NCBI GenBank assembly: GCA_947494325.1 | Contig: CANLUS010000001.1 | Location: 930,001-994,000, forward strand | Reading direction: 5' to 3' | Source of the DNA: an uncultured Flavobacteriaceae bacterium | GTDB lineage: Bacteria > Bacteroidota > Bacteroidia > Flavobacteriales > Flavobacteriaceae | Length of the DNA stretch: 64,000 nucleotides | Shown: in pieces, positions 16,987 through 26,133 of the stretch | Position numbering within the stretch: position 1 is the stretch's first letter | Layout of the letters: the number at the start of each line of letters is the position of its first letter | Notes under the pieces: generated by a model | Told to the model about the DNA's origin: nothing | Seen by the model: the letters and a program-made list of their open reading frames with translations, nothing else | The model's database searches: none | Translations under genes and position numbers: made by a program

Positions 16987-19905
16987 TTAAAAATTAACAT
17001 TTAAGTGGAAATAAAATTGCTTCGTACTCGGAAAAGGAGTAACGTCGATACCACTTGAAAGTCCCGCACTACCATTAGTCGATACTTCAGGATCATAACC
17101 TGTATAATCAGTGATGGTGAACAAGTTTCTCGCAGAAACACCAAATTTAAGATTACTAAGTCCAAAAGATTTCAAGGCACTTGATGGTACTCTGTAGTAA
17201 AGTGCAACTTCTCTTAATCGAACATAACCTGCAGGCTCAATAAAACGAGTAGCCACAAAACCTGAAGCAGCTCTTGCTTGTCCAGCAGGAGTATCTAAAT
17301 CAGTAGTGGTACCACCTAAATCAGTTAATAGCTTCGTTAAATTAATATTGTCTCCACCTTCTTTCCAATGTAATAAAAATGAAAAATCAAATTGTTTCAA
17401 GAATGTGATGTTATTATTAAATGACATTTGAAAATCTGGTTCTGAATCTCCAATTTGAGTAGGCACTCCATTTACAGTACCAGCAAGCTGAGTAACTGGC
17501 TTTCCTTCTTCAATATAATAGGTTCCTAAACCAAGACCAAATCCGGCTCCTGGTTGAGCAAAAGCAGGAACTTCTAATCTTGTTATTTCTGAGTTATTGA
17601 ACCAAAAACGTACGCCAGAATTCCAACTAAAGTTATCTGTTTCAAATGCGTTAACATCTAATGCCAATTCTAAACCAGTATTCTGTAAATCAGCCAAGTT
17701 TGTTGTTTCGGTAGAAAAACCAGAAGATGTAGGCAATCCTCTACTTAAAATAAGATCGTTTACGTTTCTGTTATAGTATGTAGCTTCAAAAGTCACTCTA
17801 TCAAAAAATCTCGCATCCAAACCTATTTCAAATTCAGAAGAAGTTTCAGGCTCAATGTTTGGATCTCCTTTTGCTGGATTTATGGTAGAACCACCGTTAC
17901 CTCCAATAGAAGTTGCATTTAAACTAGTAAATAAAGAACCAAATCCAGCTGAAGCACCTGTTTCTCCATAAGCTGCTCTCAATTTAAATTGACCAATTGA
18001 TTCAGATTTCCAAAAATCAAAATTGTTTAAATTGATCGCCATAGAAGCTTTAGGGAAGCCATATAACTTATTAGGATCTCCGTTTAAAGTTGATTTATCA
18101 AGCCTATATCCTAATGTTCCTATGAATTGATCTTTATAGTTACCTTCAAATTGTGCGAAATATCCAAATTCTCTAACCGAAAAGGTATTTTGAGTTACAC
18201 TTTGATTATTCCCTTGATTTAAATTTGTTTGGTTAGGGATTAAATCTGATGCGGTGCTCAGCACTAAATCAGCAACCTGATCTAAATAAGAAATACCAGC
18301 CTGTGTAGTTAAGGCTAAGTCTCCCTCCATTGCATCGTGATTCCAAACACCAATAATCTGAGCATTAAAGTTGGTAAATCCATTTTTACCAACACCTATA
18401 AATCCGTTTTGACCACTGGCAATAGTACCTTGATGTGTTTCAGGCACATACACATTTGTTTGATTTGATAAATAATCTAAACCAAAATTAGAAACCAATT
18501 TAACACGGTTTTTATCATCGGTAAACAACTTTGTGTTAATTTTCATTCCTTGAATAAAACGGTTATTTAAATCCGTATTTGAAGCTTGATCGCGAACAAA
18601 AATAGGGTTACCAGTATAGTTCGGGTTATTAGGGTAATTACCTTGCTCGTCTGGAAATAAATTAATCCATGGTCTTGTAAAAGCCAAAGTGTAACCATAA
18701 CTTAAACCACCTTCATTTTCATTACCAGTAAAACTTCTGCTCGATTCACTTCGAACATAATTTGAACTTAGAGAGAAATCGAAAACATCTGATATTTTAT
18801 GATCTACATTCGCTTTAATAGATAAACGTTCATAACCAGTGTTTTTAATAATACCTTCTTCATCTCTATAGGAAGCCCCTACATAAAACTTTGTTTTTTC
18901 GTTACCACCATCGGCACTTATTTTTGTCTCCGTAATAAATCCTTTTTCTCCATAGATTTCATCTTCATAATCGATCAAACCTCCATTGGCAATGGCGTCA
19001 TTAAAAAGTACAACTTCAGCAGCGTTGAATGTAGATTCAACATTGGCAGCAGTCCAATTTCTTAATCCTAATGGATTTTGTATTTCATTAAATCCAATGT
19101 CTTGTCCAAATCTGAATCTTGTTTTTCCGCTTTTACCTCGTTTTGTTGTTATAATTACAACACCGGCATTTGCTCGTGTTCCATATATCGCAGCTGCAGA
19201 TGCACCTTTTAACACTTCAATATTTTCAATATCATTTGGATCAATATCTGCTATTCTATTTGCAGAATTTTCTTCATTACCTCTATTCGCACCAGAAGCG
19301 AATCTAAGACCTGATGGAATCTCCACATTATTAATGTATACACCATCAACGATAAATAAAGGTTGATTGTTTCCATTAATAGAAGAAATACCACGCAATC
19401 TTAATGCGATACCTCCTCCTGGAGCACCAGAACCTGCAACGATATTTACACCTGTTAACTTACCATATAAGGCGCCGTCAACTGTTGATTGTCCAGTATT
19501 TCCAACAAGCTCTTCTGCAGAAACTGTAGCAACTGCGTTGGCAAGATTGGTTCTTTTAACAGAGGATGCAAGACCCGTTACTACCACTTCATCTAAGCCA
19601 ACAGCATCTTCTGCAAGCGTAATGTTGACAGCGGCACTAGCATCTGTAATTTCTTGTTCTTTCGTAGCGTATCCTATAGAAGATACAACGATTGTAGCTG
19701 GAAGCGTCGTTAGATTCAATGAAAAATTTCCATCTCCATCTGCGGTAGTTCCATTTGAAGTTCCTTTTTGAATAATTGTTGCGAAGGGAATACCTTCTCC
19801 CGAAGCATCACTAATCTTACCCGTGATTGTTTGCGCTAACATTCCTAAAGGAAGCAAAAACAAGGCAAGAAACATGACGCTTTTACTAAGTAGCGTTTGT
19901 TTCAT
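16987..19905 (-). CDS. SusC/RagA-family TonB-linked outer-membrane receptor
   Basis: A 972-residue TonB-dependent importer. It has a signal peptide (to LAQ, residue ~25), a carboxypeptidase-like regulatory (beta-sandwich) domain (TGKISDASGEGIPFATI), the TonB-box/plug junction DEVVVTGLASS, the plug motif GVNIVAGSGAPGGG...LRLRGISSINGNNQPLFIVDGV, NIEVLKGASAAAIYGTRANAGVVIITTK, and a barrel ending in FYFHLNVNF. There is no N-terminal STN domain, so it does not look like the signalling type that works with an anti-sigma factor. No glycoside hydrolase, protease or sigma/anti-sigma genes flank it; the SusD-like gene is the only partner. Confidence 0.95.
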   Translation of the reverse strand: MKQTLLSKSVMFLALFLLPLGMLAQTITGKISDASGEGIPFATIIQKGTSNGTTADGDGNFSLNLTTLPATIVVSSIGYATKEQEITDASAAVNITLAEDAVGLDEVVVTGLASSVKRTNLANAVATVSAEELVGNTGQSTVDGALYGKLTGVNIVAGSGAPGGGIALRLRGISSINGNNQPLFIVDGVYINNVEIPSGLRFASGANRGNEENSANRIADIDPNDIENIEVLKGASAAAIYGTRANAGVVIITTKRGKSGKTRFRFGQDIGFNEIQNPLGLRNWTAANVESTFNAAEVVLFNDAIANGGLIDYEDEIYGEKGFITETKISADGGNEKTKFYVGASYRDEEGIIKNTGYERLSIKANVDHKISDVFDFSLSSNYVRSESSRSFTGNENEGGLSYGYTLAFTRPWINLFPDEQGNYPNNPNYTGNPIFVRDQASNTDLNNRFIQGMKINTKLFTDDKNRVKLVSNFGLDYLSNQTNVYVPETHQGTIASGQNGFIGVGKNGFTNFNAQIIGVWNHDAMEGDLALTTQAGISYLDQVADLVLSTASDLIPNQTNLNQGNNQSVTQNTFSVREFGYFAQFEGNYKDQFIGTLGYRLDKSTLNGDPNKLYGFPKASMAINLNNFDFWKSESIGQFKLRAAYGETGASAGFGSLFTSLNATSIGGNGGSTINPAKGDPNIEPETSSEFEIGLDARFFDRVTFEATYYNRNVNDLILSRGLPTSSGFSTETTNLADLQNTGLELALDVNAFETDNFSWNSGVRFWFNNSEITRLEVPAFAQPGAGFGLGLGTYYIEEGKPVTQLAGTVNGVPTQIGDSEPDFQMSFNNNITFLKQFDFSFLLHWKEGGDNINLTKLLTDLGGTTTDLDTPAGQARAASGFVATRFIEPAGYVRLREVALYYRVPSSALKSFGLSNLKFGVSARNLFTITDYTGYDPEVSTNGSAGLSSGIDVTPFPSTKQFYFHLNVNF

Positions 19906-20164
19906 TTATTTGAATTAATTAGTTTATATATAACAAATATTGGGTTTTTTTTTAGATTTCACAATTATATTCTATTTAATTAACAGATTCATTAACTTTT
20001 TTTTAACATCTTTCAATTGAAAAAATGAAAGTAAAAACGACAAATTTCGACAAATTTAAGAGACTTACATTTAACCAAATTTTAACAGCAAAACCCTGTG
20101 TTTAGTACTAAGTTTGTTTTCCTAAAAAAATAATGTAGTATTGCAATAAATTTTTAAAAGATAT
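19906..20164. promoter_or_regulatory. Divergent intergenic region between susC-like gene and moxR
   Basis: A 259-bp AT-rich region with no coding sequence. It holds a 12-bp palindrome TTTCAATTGAAA at 20011-20022, an exact 10-bp tandem repeat CGACAAATTT at 20038-20057, and a promoter-like box for moxR at 20109. I found no clear TAnnTTTG box for the susC-like gene. Confidence 0.5.
20109..20116 (+). promoter_or_regulatory. Candidate -7 box of the moxR-bat operon
   Basis: TAAGTTTG fits TAnnTTTG. Transcription would begin near 20122, giving a leader of about 43 bases before the ATG at 20165. Confidence 0.45.
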
Positions 20165-21169
20165 ATGGAAGAAATAACTACTAGTGTTGATATTAGAGCA
20201 ATTAATGAGAAGATAGAAAGAGAAAGTGCTTTTGTAGATTTATTAAATCTTGAAATGAACAAAGTAATCGTTGGTCAAAAATATATGATCGAACGTTTGC
20301 TAATCGGACTATTAGGAAATGGTCATATTCTGTTAGAAGGTGTTCCAGGATTGGCAAAGACCTTATCGATAAATACGCTTTCACAGGCTGTTAAAGGTTC
20401 TTTTAGTAGAATTCAATTTACACCAGATTTATTGCCGGCAGATGTTATTGGTACAATGATCTATAATATGAAAGAAAATGATTTTTCAATCAAAAAAGGT
20501 CCGATATTTGCCAATTTTGTATTGGCCGATGAAATTAATAGAGCTCCAGCAAAGGTGCAGTCAGCTTTACTAGAAGCAATGCAAGAGCATCAAGTGACGA
20601 TTGGTGATACATCTTTTAAATTAGGGGCACCTTTTTTAGTAATGGCAACTCAAAATCCAATTGAACAAGAAGGAACATATCCTTTGCCAGAAGCACAAGT
20701 CGATCGTTTTATGTTGAAAACGGTGATTGACTATCCAAAGCAAGCTGAAGAACAGCTTATTATGCGCAACAATTTAAAAGGTGCTTTCGAAAAGGTAAAT
20801 GCTGTAGTTGATTTAAAGCAAATTTTGAAAGCGCGTGAAGCGGTGAAAGAAGTATATATGGACGAAAAGATTGAAAAGTATATACTTGACATTATTTTTG
20901 CTACTCGTTATCCTGAAGAATATAGGTTACCAGAATTAAAGCCACTCATTAGCTTTGGTGCTTCACCTAGAGGGAGTATCAATTTAGCGATGGCAGCCAA
21001 ATGTCATGCTTTTATAAAGCGAAGAGGGTACGTGATTCCAGAAGATGTAAGAGCAGTAGTACACGACGTATTGCGCCATAGAGTGGGAATAACATATGAA
21101 GCAGAGGCTGAAAATATAACATCTGTTGAAATAATAGATAAGATTGTAAATCAGGTAGAAGTACCTTAG
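20165..21169 (+). CDS. MoxR-family AAA+ ATPase
   Basis: A 334-residue AAA+ chaperone-like ATPase that in Bacteroidota heads the Bat operon and is thought to assist maturation of von Willebrand A (VWA) proteins. Walker A is GVPGLAKT, Walker B VLADEINRAP, sensor 1 MATQNPIEQEGTYPLPEAQVDRF (the LPEAQ.DRF stretch is a MoxR hallmark), and the C-terminal lid contains SFGASPRGSINL. It is the first of nine genes in the same direction; the gap to the DUF58 gene is 73 bases with no terminator seen. Confidence 0.95.
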   Translation: MEEITTSVDIRAINEKIERESAFVDLLNLEMNKVIVGQKYMIERLLIGLLGNGHILLEGVPGLAKTLSINTLSQAVKGSFSRIQFTPDLLPADVIGTMIYNMKENDFSIKKGPIFANFVLADEINRAPAKVQSALLEAMQEHQVTIGDTSFKLGAPFLVMATQNPIEQEGTYPLPEAQVDRFMLKTVIDYPKQAEEQLIMRNNLKGAFEKVNAVVDLKQILKAREAVKEVYMDEKIEKYILDIIFATRYPEEYRLPELKPLISFGASPRGSINLAMAAKCHAFIKRRGYVIPEDVRAVVHDVLRHRVGITYEAEAENITSVEIIDKIVNQVEVP

Positions 21170-21242
21170 AATTTTTGATTTAAAGAGCGCGATTTATAAA
21201 CAAAATTAGCTGTAAATCCCAAACCTACAACCTGAATCGAAA

Positions 21243-22112
21243 ATGGATACGAAAGAAATACTTAAGAAAGTACGGAAAATAGAGATCAAGACACGCCGTT
21301 TGTCTGATCACATATTTTCTGGTGAATACCATAGTTCTTTTAAAGGACGAGGAATGACTTTTTCTGAAGTGCGTCAGTATCAGTTTGGAGATGATATACG
21401 AAGTATTGATTGGAATGTAACTGCAAGATATAACGAACCTTTTGTAAAAGTTTTTGAAGAAGAACGAGAACTGACCATGATGCTCATGGTAGATGTGAGT
21501 AGCTCAGAATTATTTGGTACCACGCAGCAATTTAAAAGAGAAACATTAACAGAAATAAGCGCAACGTTGGCGTTTTCGGCAATTCAAAATAATGATAAAG
21601 TAGGGCTGCTACTTTTTTCAGATGAAATTGAACTATTTATTCCTCCTAAGAAAGGAAAAACCCATGTACTTCGTATTATTAGAGAGTTGATTGAGTTTCA
21701 ACCAATGAGTAAAAAAACTAATATTGAGCATGCATTGCGTTACCTTTCAAATGTTATGAAAAAGAAAGCAATTGTTTTTATTCTCTCTGATTTTATGGAT
21801 GAAAATTATGACAATGCTTTAAAGATTGTTGGAAGAAAACATGATGTTACCGGGATTCGCATTTTTGATAAATATGAAGAAGAAATACCATCTCTAGGAA
21901 TGGTTCCTATGACGGATGCAGAATCAGGCAAGACGATTTTAGTAAATACAAATTCAAAGAAAACACGTGCAAATTATAGAGCACATTATTTAAAAACTGT
22001 TGATTATTTTGAGAATACTTTTAAAAGAAGTGGTTCAGGAACAATCAGTACCAGAATAGATGAGAGCTATGTTAAAAAATTACTCGGATATTTTAAACGT
22101 AAAGGGGCCTAA
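21243..22112 (+). CDS. DUF58 domain protein
   Basis: A 289-residue soluble protein with the DUF58 signature SSFKGRGMTFSEVRQYQFGDDIRSIDWNVTAR followed by a VWA-like fold in which the metal-site motif is DVSSSE. DUF58 proteins always accompany MoxR ATPases and are the presumed first partner of the ATPase. Its stop (22112) lies 29 bases before the preferred start of the next gene. No membrane segment is seen. Confidence 0.9.
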   Translation: MDTKEILKKVRKIEIKTRRLSDHIFSGEYHSSFKGRGMTFSEVRQYQFGDDIRSIDWNVTARYNEPFVKVFEEERELTMMLMVDVSSSELFGTTQQFKRETLTEISATLAFSAIQNNDKVGLLLFSDEIELFIPPKKGKTHVLRIIRELIEFQPMSKKTNIEHALRYLSNVMKKKAIVFILSDFMDENYDNALKIVGRKHDVTGIRIFDKYEEEIPSLGMVPMTDAESGKTILVNTNSKKTRANYRAHYLKTVDYFENTFKRSGSGTISTRIDESYVKKLLGYFKRKGA

Positions 22113-22141
22113 TGACTAGATTGAAGTTGGTGAAGTTTAAA

Positions 22142-23272
22142 ATGAAAAGATTTGTAATACATATCATGTTAATAATTGGTTTTGTGGGTTTTTCACAAAG
22201 TCAGCCGAAGGTTTCTGTAAAGGCGGATACAACGAAAATTCGAATTGGTGAAACGATCAATTATGAAATCATTGTTGACAATGCCGATACGGGTGTAAAT
22301 TTTTCTGAAATTAAATTAGATAGTTTTGGTCGTGTCGAATTGATTGAATCTTTTGATATCGATACGCTAAAAAACAGACTCGTAAAAAAATACACGCTTA
22401 CAAGCTGGGATAGTGGACGATACGTTATTCCGCGCCAACGTGTATACGTATGGAGTCAAGAGTATTTAACGGATTCATTAATGATAGATGTGAATACAGT
22501 TGCAGTAGATACTTTGAAGCAACAGCTTTATACCATTAAAGCAATTCAAAATGAACCATATACCTTTGATGATTTTAAGAACTACCTACTTTGGATTTTA
22601 GGTATTTTATTAGTTCTAGGGTTAATATTATACTTTTTATTTAAAAGGAAAAAAACTGAATATGATGCTATGGGGCAACCTATTTTGGCACCATATCAAG
22701 AAGCGATACTACATTTGAAACAATTAGATAAAAAACAGCTTTGGCAAAACAATCAAGTCAAAGAATATTATAGTGAATTAACAAGTATTGTTAGATATTA
22801 TATCGAAAGGGAGTTGAAAATTCCGGCACTTGAAAGAACAACTGATGGTTTAATTGATACGTTGACCGATTTTAGTGAAGCCGAATCAATTGTGACCACT
22901 CCTGAGACTATTAAAAAACTAAAAGGACTCTTACAAGAAGCTGATCTGGTAAAATTTGCAAAGTCAAAACCGGTCGCTTCAGAAATTGAAAATGATCGAG
23001 AAAACGCCGAAGAAATTATCAATACCTTACAGCCAACGGCGGTCATGAATACCATGCAAGATGTTGAAAGTGAATTGCCCATTATTTTGGTTCAAAAACC
23101 GACTTATAAGAAACCCACTCTTCTAAGTAAAGTACTGATTATTACAGGTCTGCTATTGCTGATTTCAATAATAGCGTACGGTGTTAGTACTGCCTTAAGA
23201 ATGCAAGGAGTCTCTCAAGAAGCTATGCAAGTTGAGCAACAATTAAATCAAAATGCAGATGAAGTGGAGTAA
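22142..23272 (+). CDS. BatD-like membrane protein of the Bat operon
   Basis: A 376-residue protein with a signal peptide (ending near GFSQS), an Ig-like periplasmic region (VKADTTKIRIGETINYEIIVD), a membrane span at about 145-165 (LLWILGILLVLGLILYFLF), a cytoplasmic part with YYSELTSIVRYYIERELKIPALE (a motif also seen in BatD C-termini) and a second span near residue 340. It is the usual gene between DUF58 and batA in this family. ATG 22142 gives a proper signal peptide; an ATG at 22112 would overlap the upstream stop. The function is unknown beyond membership in the Bat complex. Confidence 0.8.
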   Translation: MKRFVIHIMLIIGFVGFSQSQPKVSVKADTTKIRIGETINYEIIVDNADTGVNFSEIKLDSFGRVELIESFDIDTLKNRLVKKYTLTSWDSGRYVIPRQRVYVWSQEYLTDSLMIDVNTVAVDTLKQQLYTIKAIQNEPYTFDDFKNYLLWILGILLVLGLILYFLFKRKKTEYDAMGQPILAPYQEAILHLKQLDKKQLWQNNQVKEYYSELTSIVRYYIERELKIPALERTTDGLIDTLTDFSEAESIVTTPETIKKLKGLLQEADLVKFAKSKPVASEIENDRENAEEIINTLQPTAVMNTMQDVESELPIILVQKPTYKKPTLLSKVLIITGLLLLISIIAYGVSTALRMQGVSQEAMQVEQQLNQNADEVE

Positions 23273-24260
23273 CCTTGAATTTCATAGTCCAGAGTTTTTA
23301 TGGTTGCTACTGCTCATTCCGTTGTTAGCGATATGGTTCTTTTTTATCCGTAAAAAAGATACGGCTACTTTAAAGATGGCTAGTACAAAAGGTTTTGCAG
23401 AGCAATCTATTATAGCGAAACTTAAACCTTTTTTATATGTGCTAAGATTGGTTGCTTTTATGTCATTAATTGTTGCTTTGGCGCGCCCTCAAAGTGTAGA
23501 AGTAAGTAAAAAGACAAAAACTACAAGAGGTATCGATATTGTAATGGCCATTGATGTGTCAGCGAGTATGCTCGCAAAGGATTTGAAACCAAATCGTTTG
23601 GAAGCATTAAAAGACGTAGCGACTAAATTTGTTACAAAAAGACCCAACGATAGAATAGGCATTGTTGTCTATGCAGGTGAGAGTTTTACACAAACTCCTA
23701 TTACAAGCGATAAGCGTATTGTTAAGAATACTATTTTTAAATTACGATGGGGTGATTTAGAAGGAGGAACAGCTATTGGTATGGGATTAGGTTCGGCAGT
23801 GAATAGATTAAAAGAAAGTAAAGCGAAGAGTAAAGTTATCATACTTTTAACTGATGGAGTAAATAACTCAGGGTTTGTTGATCCGAAAACAGCAACCGAA
23901 TTAGCGAAAGAATTGGGTATTAAGGTATACACTATTGGTTTAGGAACAAATGGTACGGCGTTATTTCCTTATGCTAAAGATGCCAACGGTAACTTGTTAT
24001 TCAGAAATGCTCCAGTTGAGATCGATGAGAAGTTACTAAAATTTATTGCTGAAGAAACTGCCGGTCAATATTTTAGAGCAACAGACAATGAGAAGTTAGC
24101 TTCTATTTATGATGAAATAAATAAATTAGAAAAGACCGAAATAGAAGAGTTTAAATATACAAATTACGACGAGGAATATAGACCCTTGGTTTTATTGGCA
24201 GGATTCTTAATTTTGCTCGAAATGACCTTAAGATTTACTGTATTTCGCAGTTTTATATAA
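23253..24260 (+). CDS. batA: BatA, VWA-domain membrane protein
   Basis: A 335-residue protein of the Bacteroides aerotolerance operon. Two N-terminal membrane spans (LWLLLLIPLLAIWFFFI and VLRLVAFMSLIVALARP) are followed by a VWA domain with an intact MIDAS motif DVSASM, and a last span (VLLAGFLILLEMTLRF) at the C-terminus. The start overlaps the preceding gene by 20 bases; Met3 (23259) is an alternative. Works with batB as a paired VWA protein facing the periplasm. Confidence 0.92.
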   Translation: MQMKWSNLEFHSPEFLWLLLLIPLLAIWFFFIRKKDTATLKMASTKGFAEQSIIAKLKPFLYVLRLVAFMSLIVALARPQSVEVSKKTKTTRGIDIVMAIDVSASMLAKDLKPNRLEALKDVATKFVTKRPNDRIGIVVYAGESFTQTPITSDKRIVKNTIFKLRWGDLEGGTAIGMGLGSAVNRLKESKAKSKVIILLTDGVNNSGFVDPKTATELAKELGIKVYTIGLGTNGTALFPYAKDANGNLLFRNAPVEIDEKLLKFIAEETAGQYFRATDNEKLASIYDEINKLEKTEIEEFKYTNYDEEYRPLVLLAGFLILLEMTLRFTVFRSFI

Positions 24261-24271
24261 ATGAATTTGAA

Positions 24272-25315
24272 ATGTATCAATTAGAGGAACAACACTATTT
24301 TTATTATTTCATCGCAGTCGCGGTGCTCTTAATAGCGTTCTTATTAGTTTCTCTTTGGAAAAAAAGGAAACAAAAATCGTTTGCAGATGCTGATTTATTA
24401 GAAAAATTGAGCCCTGACGCTTCTCCATTTAAATCTGTTTTAAAGGTTGTTGTTATTGCCGTTGGGTTATCTTTATTAATTATTGCGTTGGTAAATCCGA
24501 AAATGGGTACAAAATTAAAAACAATAAAGCGTCAAGGAGTTGATGTCGTTTTTGCCTTAGATGTTTCTAAAAGTATGCTTGCCGAAGATATTGTTCCTAA
24601 TAGGTTAGACAAGTCAAAGCAGATTATTTCGAAAATAATAGATAAATTAGGTAGTGACAGAGTTGGAATTATCATTTATGCGGGTAATGCATATCCATTA
24701 TTACCAATTACTACTGATCATGCTGCAGCTAAAATGTTTTTACAGAACGCTGATCCGAATATGGTTTCTTCGCAGGGTACTGCAATTAATGAGGCTTTGA
24801 AATTAGCCAAGAGTTTTTATGATGATGATGATCAGACGAATCGTTATTTATTTGTAATATCAGATGGGGAAGATCATGAAGAAAATGTGAGTTATATCGC
24901 CGAAGATGCTACAAAAGAAGGGATTAAAATATACAGTATTGGTATTGGAACGGCAAAAGGCAGTCCTATTCCCTTAAAGCGAGATGGAACATTAGTTGGA
25001 TATAAGAAAGATCGAAAAGGAGAGGTGGTGATTACCCAATTAAACGACAAAACATTAAAGTCTATTGCTTCCGATGGTAAGGGAGAGTATTTATACGGTA
25101 ACAATACCGCCAAGACTGTTGAATACATTGATGAATTGTTATTAGCTGCTGATAAAAAAGAATTTGAAACCAAACAATTTGCCGATTATAAAGATCAATT
25201 TCAGTGGTTTGTTGCTTTTGGGTTGTTGTTTCTTATTTTTGACACCTTGATGTTAAATAAAAAAACTACATGGATTCAGCGACTAAATTTATTTAACGAA
25301 AAAAAGAAAGAATAA
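24272..25315 (+). CDS. batB: BatB, VWA-domain membrane protein
   Basis: A 347-residue paralogue of BatA. Membrane spans at about 8-29 and 53-73, VWA domain with MIDAS motif DVSKSM and the TNRYLFVISDGEDHEE segment, and a C-terminal span (WFVAFGLLFLIFDTLML). The gene begins 11 bases after batA and ends one base before batC. Confidence 0.92.
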   Translation: MYQLEEQHYFYYFIAVAVLLIAFLLVSLWKKRKQKSFADADLLEKLSPDASPFKSVLKVVVIAVGLSLLIIALVNPKMGTKLKTIKRQGVDVVFALDVSKSMLAEDIVPNRLDKSKQIISKIIDKLGSDRVGIIIYAGNAYPLLPITTDHAAAKMFLQNADPNMVSSQGTAINEALKLAKSFYDDDDQTNRYLFVISDGEDHEENVSYIAEDATKEGIKIYSIGIGTAKGSPIPLKRDGTLVGYKKDRKGEVVITQLNDKTLKSIASDGKGEYLYGNNTAKTVEYIDELLLAADKKEFETKQFADYKDQFQWFVAFGLLFLIFDTLMLNKKTTWIQRLNLFNEKKKE

Positions 25316-25316
25316 A

Positions 25317-26129
25317 ATGAAACATCTATTTTTCATATTAGTGTTCATATCATCTGTCTCATTTGCTCAAAAAACGAATGAGAAGGTGAAAGTGAAAAAG
25401 GTTGAAAAGCAAATTATTCGTGACGGAAATGATTTGTATAAACAGAATAATTTTACAGATGCTGAAGTACAGTATAAAAAGGCCTTAGAAGTGAACCCCA
25501 ATTATGAAAAGGCAAATTATAATTTAGGAAATGCTATTTACCAACAAAATAGGTTTAAGGAAGCATTACCAATGTATGATTTAGTGACAAAGACTTCTGA
25601 GAATAAATTAACAAAGGCAGAGAATTTCCATAACATAGGAAATGTGCATATGAAAGGGAAGGAGTATGCCAAAGCTGTTGAGGCCTATAAAAATGCTTTA
25701 CGAAATAATTCTAAAGATGATGAGACAAGGTACAATTTAGCGCTAGCTCAAAAATTGTTAAAGAATCAAGCTGACAACAAAAAGAAGGATAAGAATAATA
25801 AAGATAAGAACGACGATAAAAAAGATCAGAAGAAGGAAAATAAAGATCAAAATAAGGACAAGAAAGATCAGAATAAGGATAAGAAAGAAGGCGATAAAGG
25901 CGATAAGGATAAGGATAAAAAAGGCGATAATAAAAATGACAAGAATAAAGACAAGCAGGGTGAAAATGAAAAGAAAAAGAAAAACCCTCAGCCTAAAAAG
26001 AATCAACTTTCTAAAGAACAGATAAAACAACTGCTAGAGGCAATGAATAATGAGGAGAATAAAACGCAGAAAAAAGTGAATGCAAAAAAAGCAAGAGGAA
26101 GAAAAGTAAAACAAGAGAAAGATTGGTAG
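25317..26129 (+). CDS. batC: BatC, TPR protein with long charged tail
   Basis: A 270-residue periplasmic protein: signal peptide to SFAQ, then three TPR-like repeats (DLYKQNNFTDAEVQYKKALE, ANYNLGNAIYQQNRFKEALP, HNIGNVHMKGKEYAKAVEAY). Residues about 152-225 form a low-complexity Lys/Asp/Asn/Gln tail built from KDKN- and KDQ-like repeats, followed by a short conserved-looking segment KNQLSKEQIKQLLEAMNNEE. TPR domains mediate protein contacts, here presumably with BatA/BatB/BatD. The tail coding strand is almost entirely purine. Confidence 0.88.
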   Translation: MKHLFFILVFISSVSFAQKTNEKVKVKKVEKQIIRDGNDLYKQNNFTDAEVQYKKALEVNPNYEKANYNLGNAIYQQNRFKEALPMYDLVTKTSENKLTKAENFHNIGNVHMKGKEYAKAVEAYKNALRNNSKDDETRYNLALAQKLLKNQADNKKKDKNNKDKNDDKKDQKKENKDQNKDKKDQNKDKKEGDKGDKDKDKKGDNKNDKNKDKQGENEKKKKNPQPKKNQLSKEQIKQLLEAMNNEENKTQKKVNAKKARGRKVKQEKDW

Positions 26130-26133
26130 TAAA

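Noticed and set aside
18986-19771. Two plus-strand reading frames of 126 and 134 codons opposite the susC-like gene
   Set aside because: They are shadows of the SusC reading frame, with no motifs and biased composition.
25758-26030. Minus-strand frame of hydrophobic residues (membrane-protein look)
   Set aside because: It is the complement of the Lys/Asp-rich tail of batC; A-rich codons on one strand read as Phe/Leu/Ile on the other.
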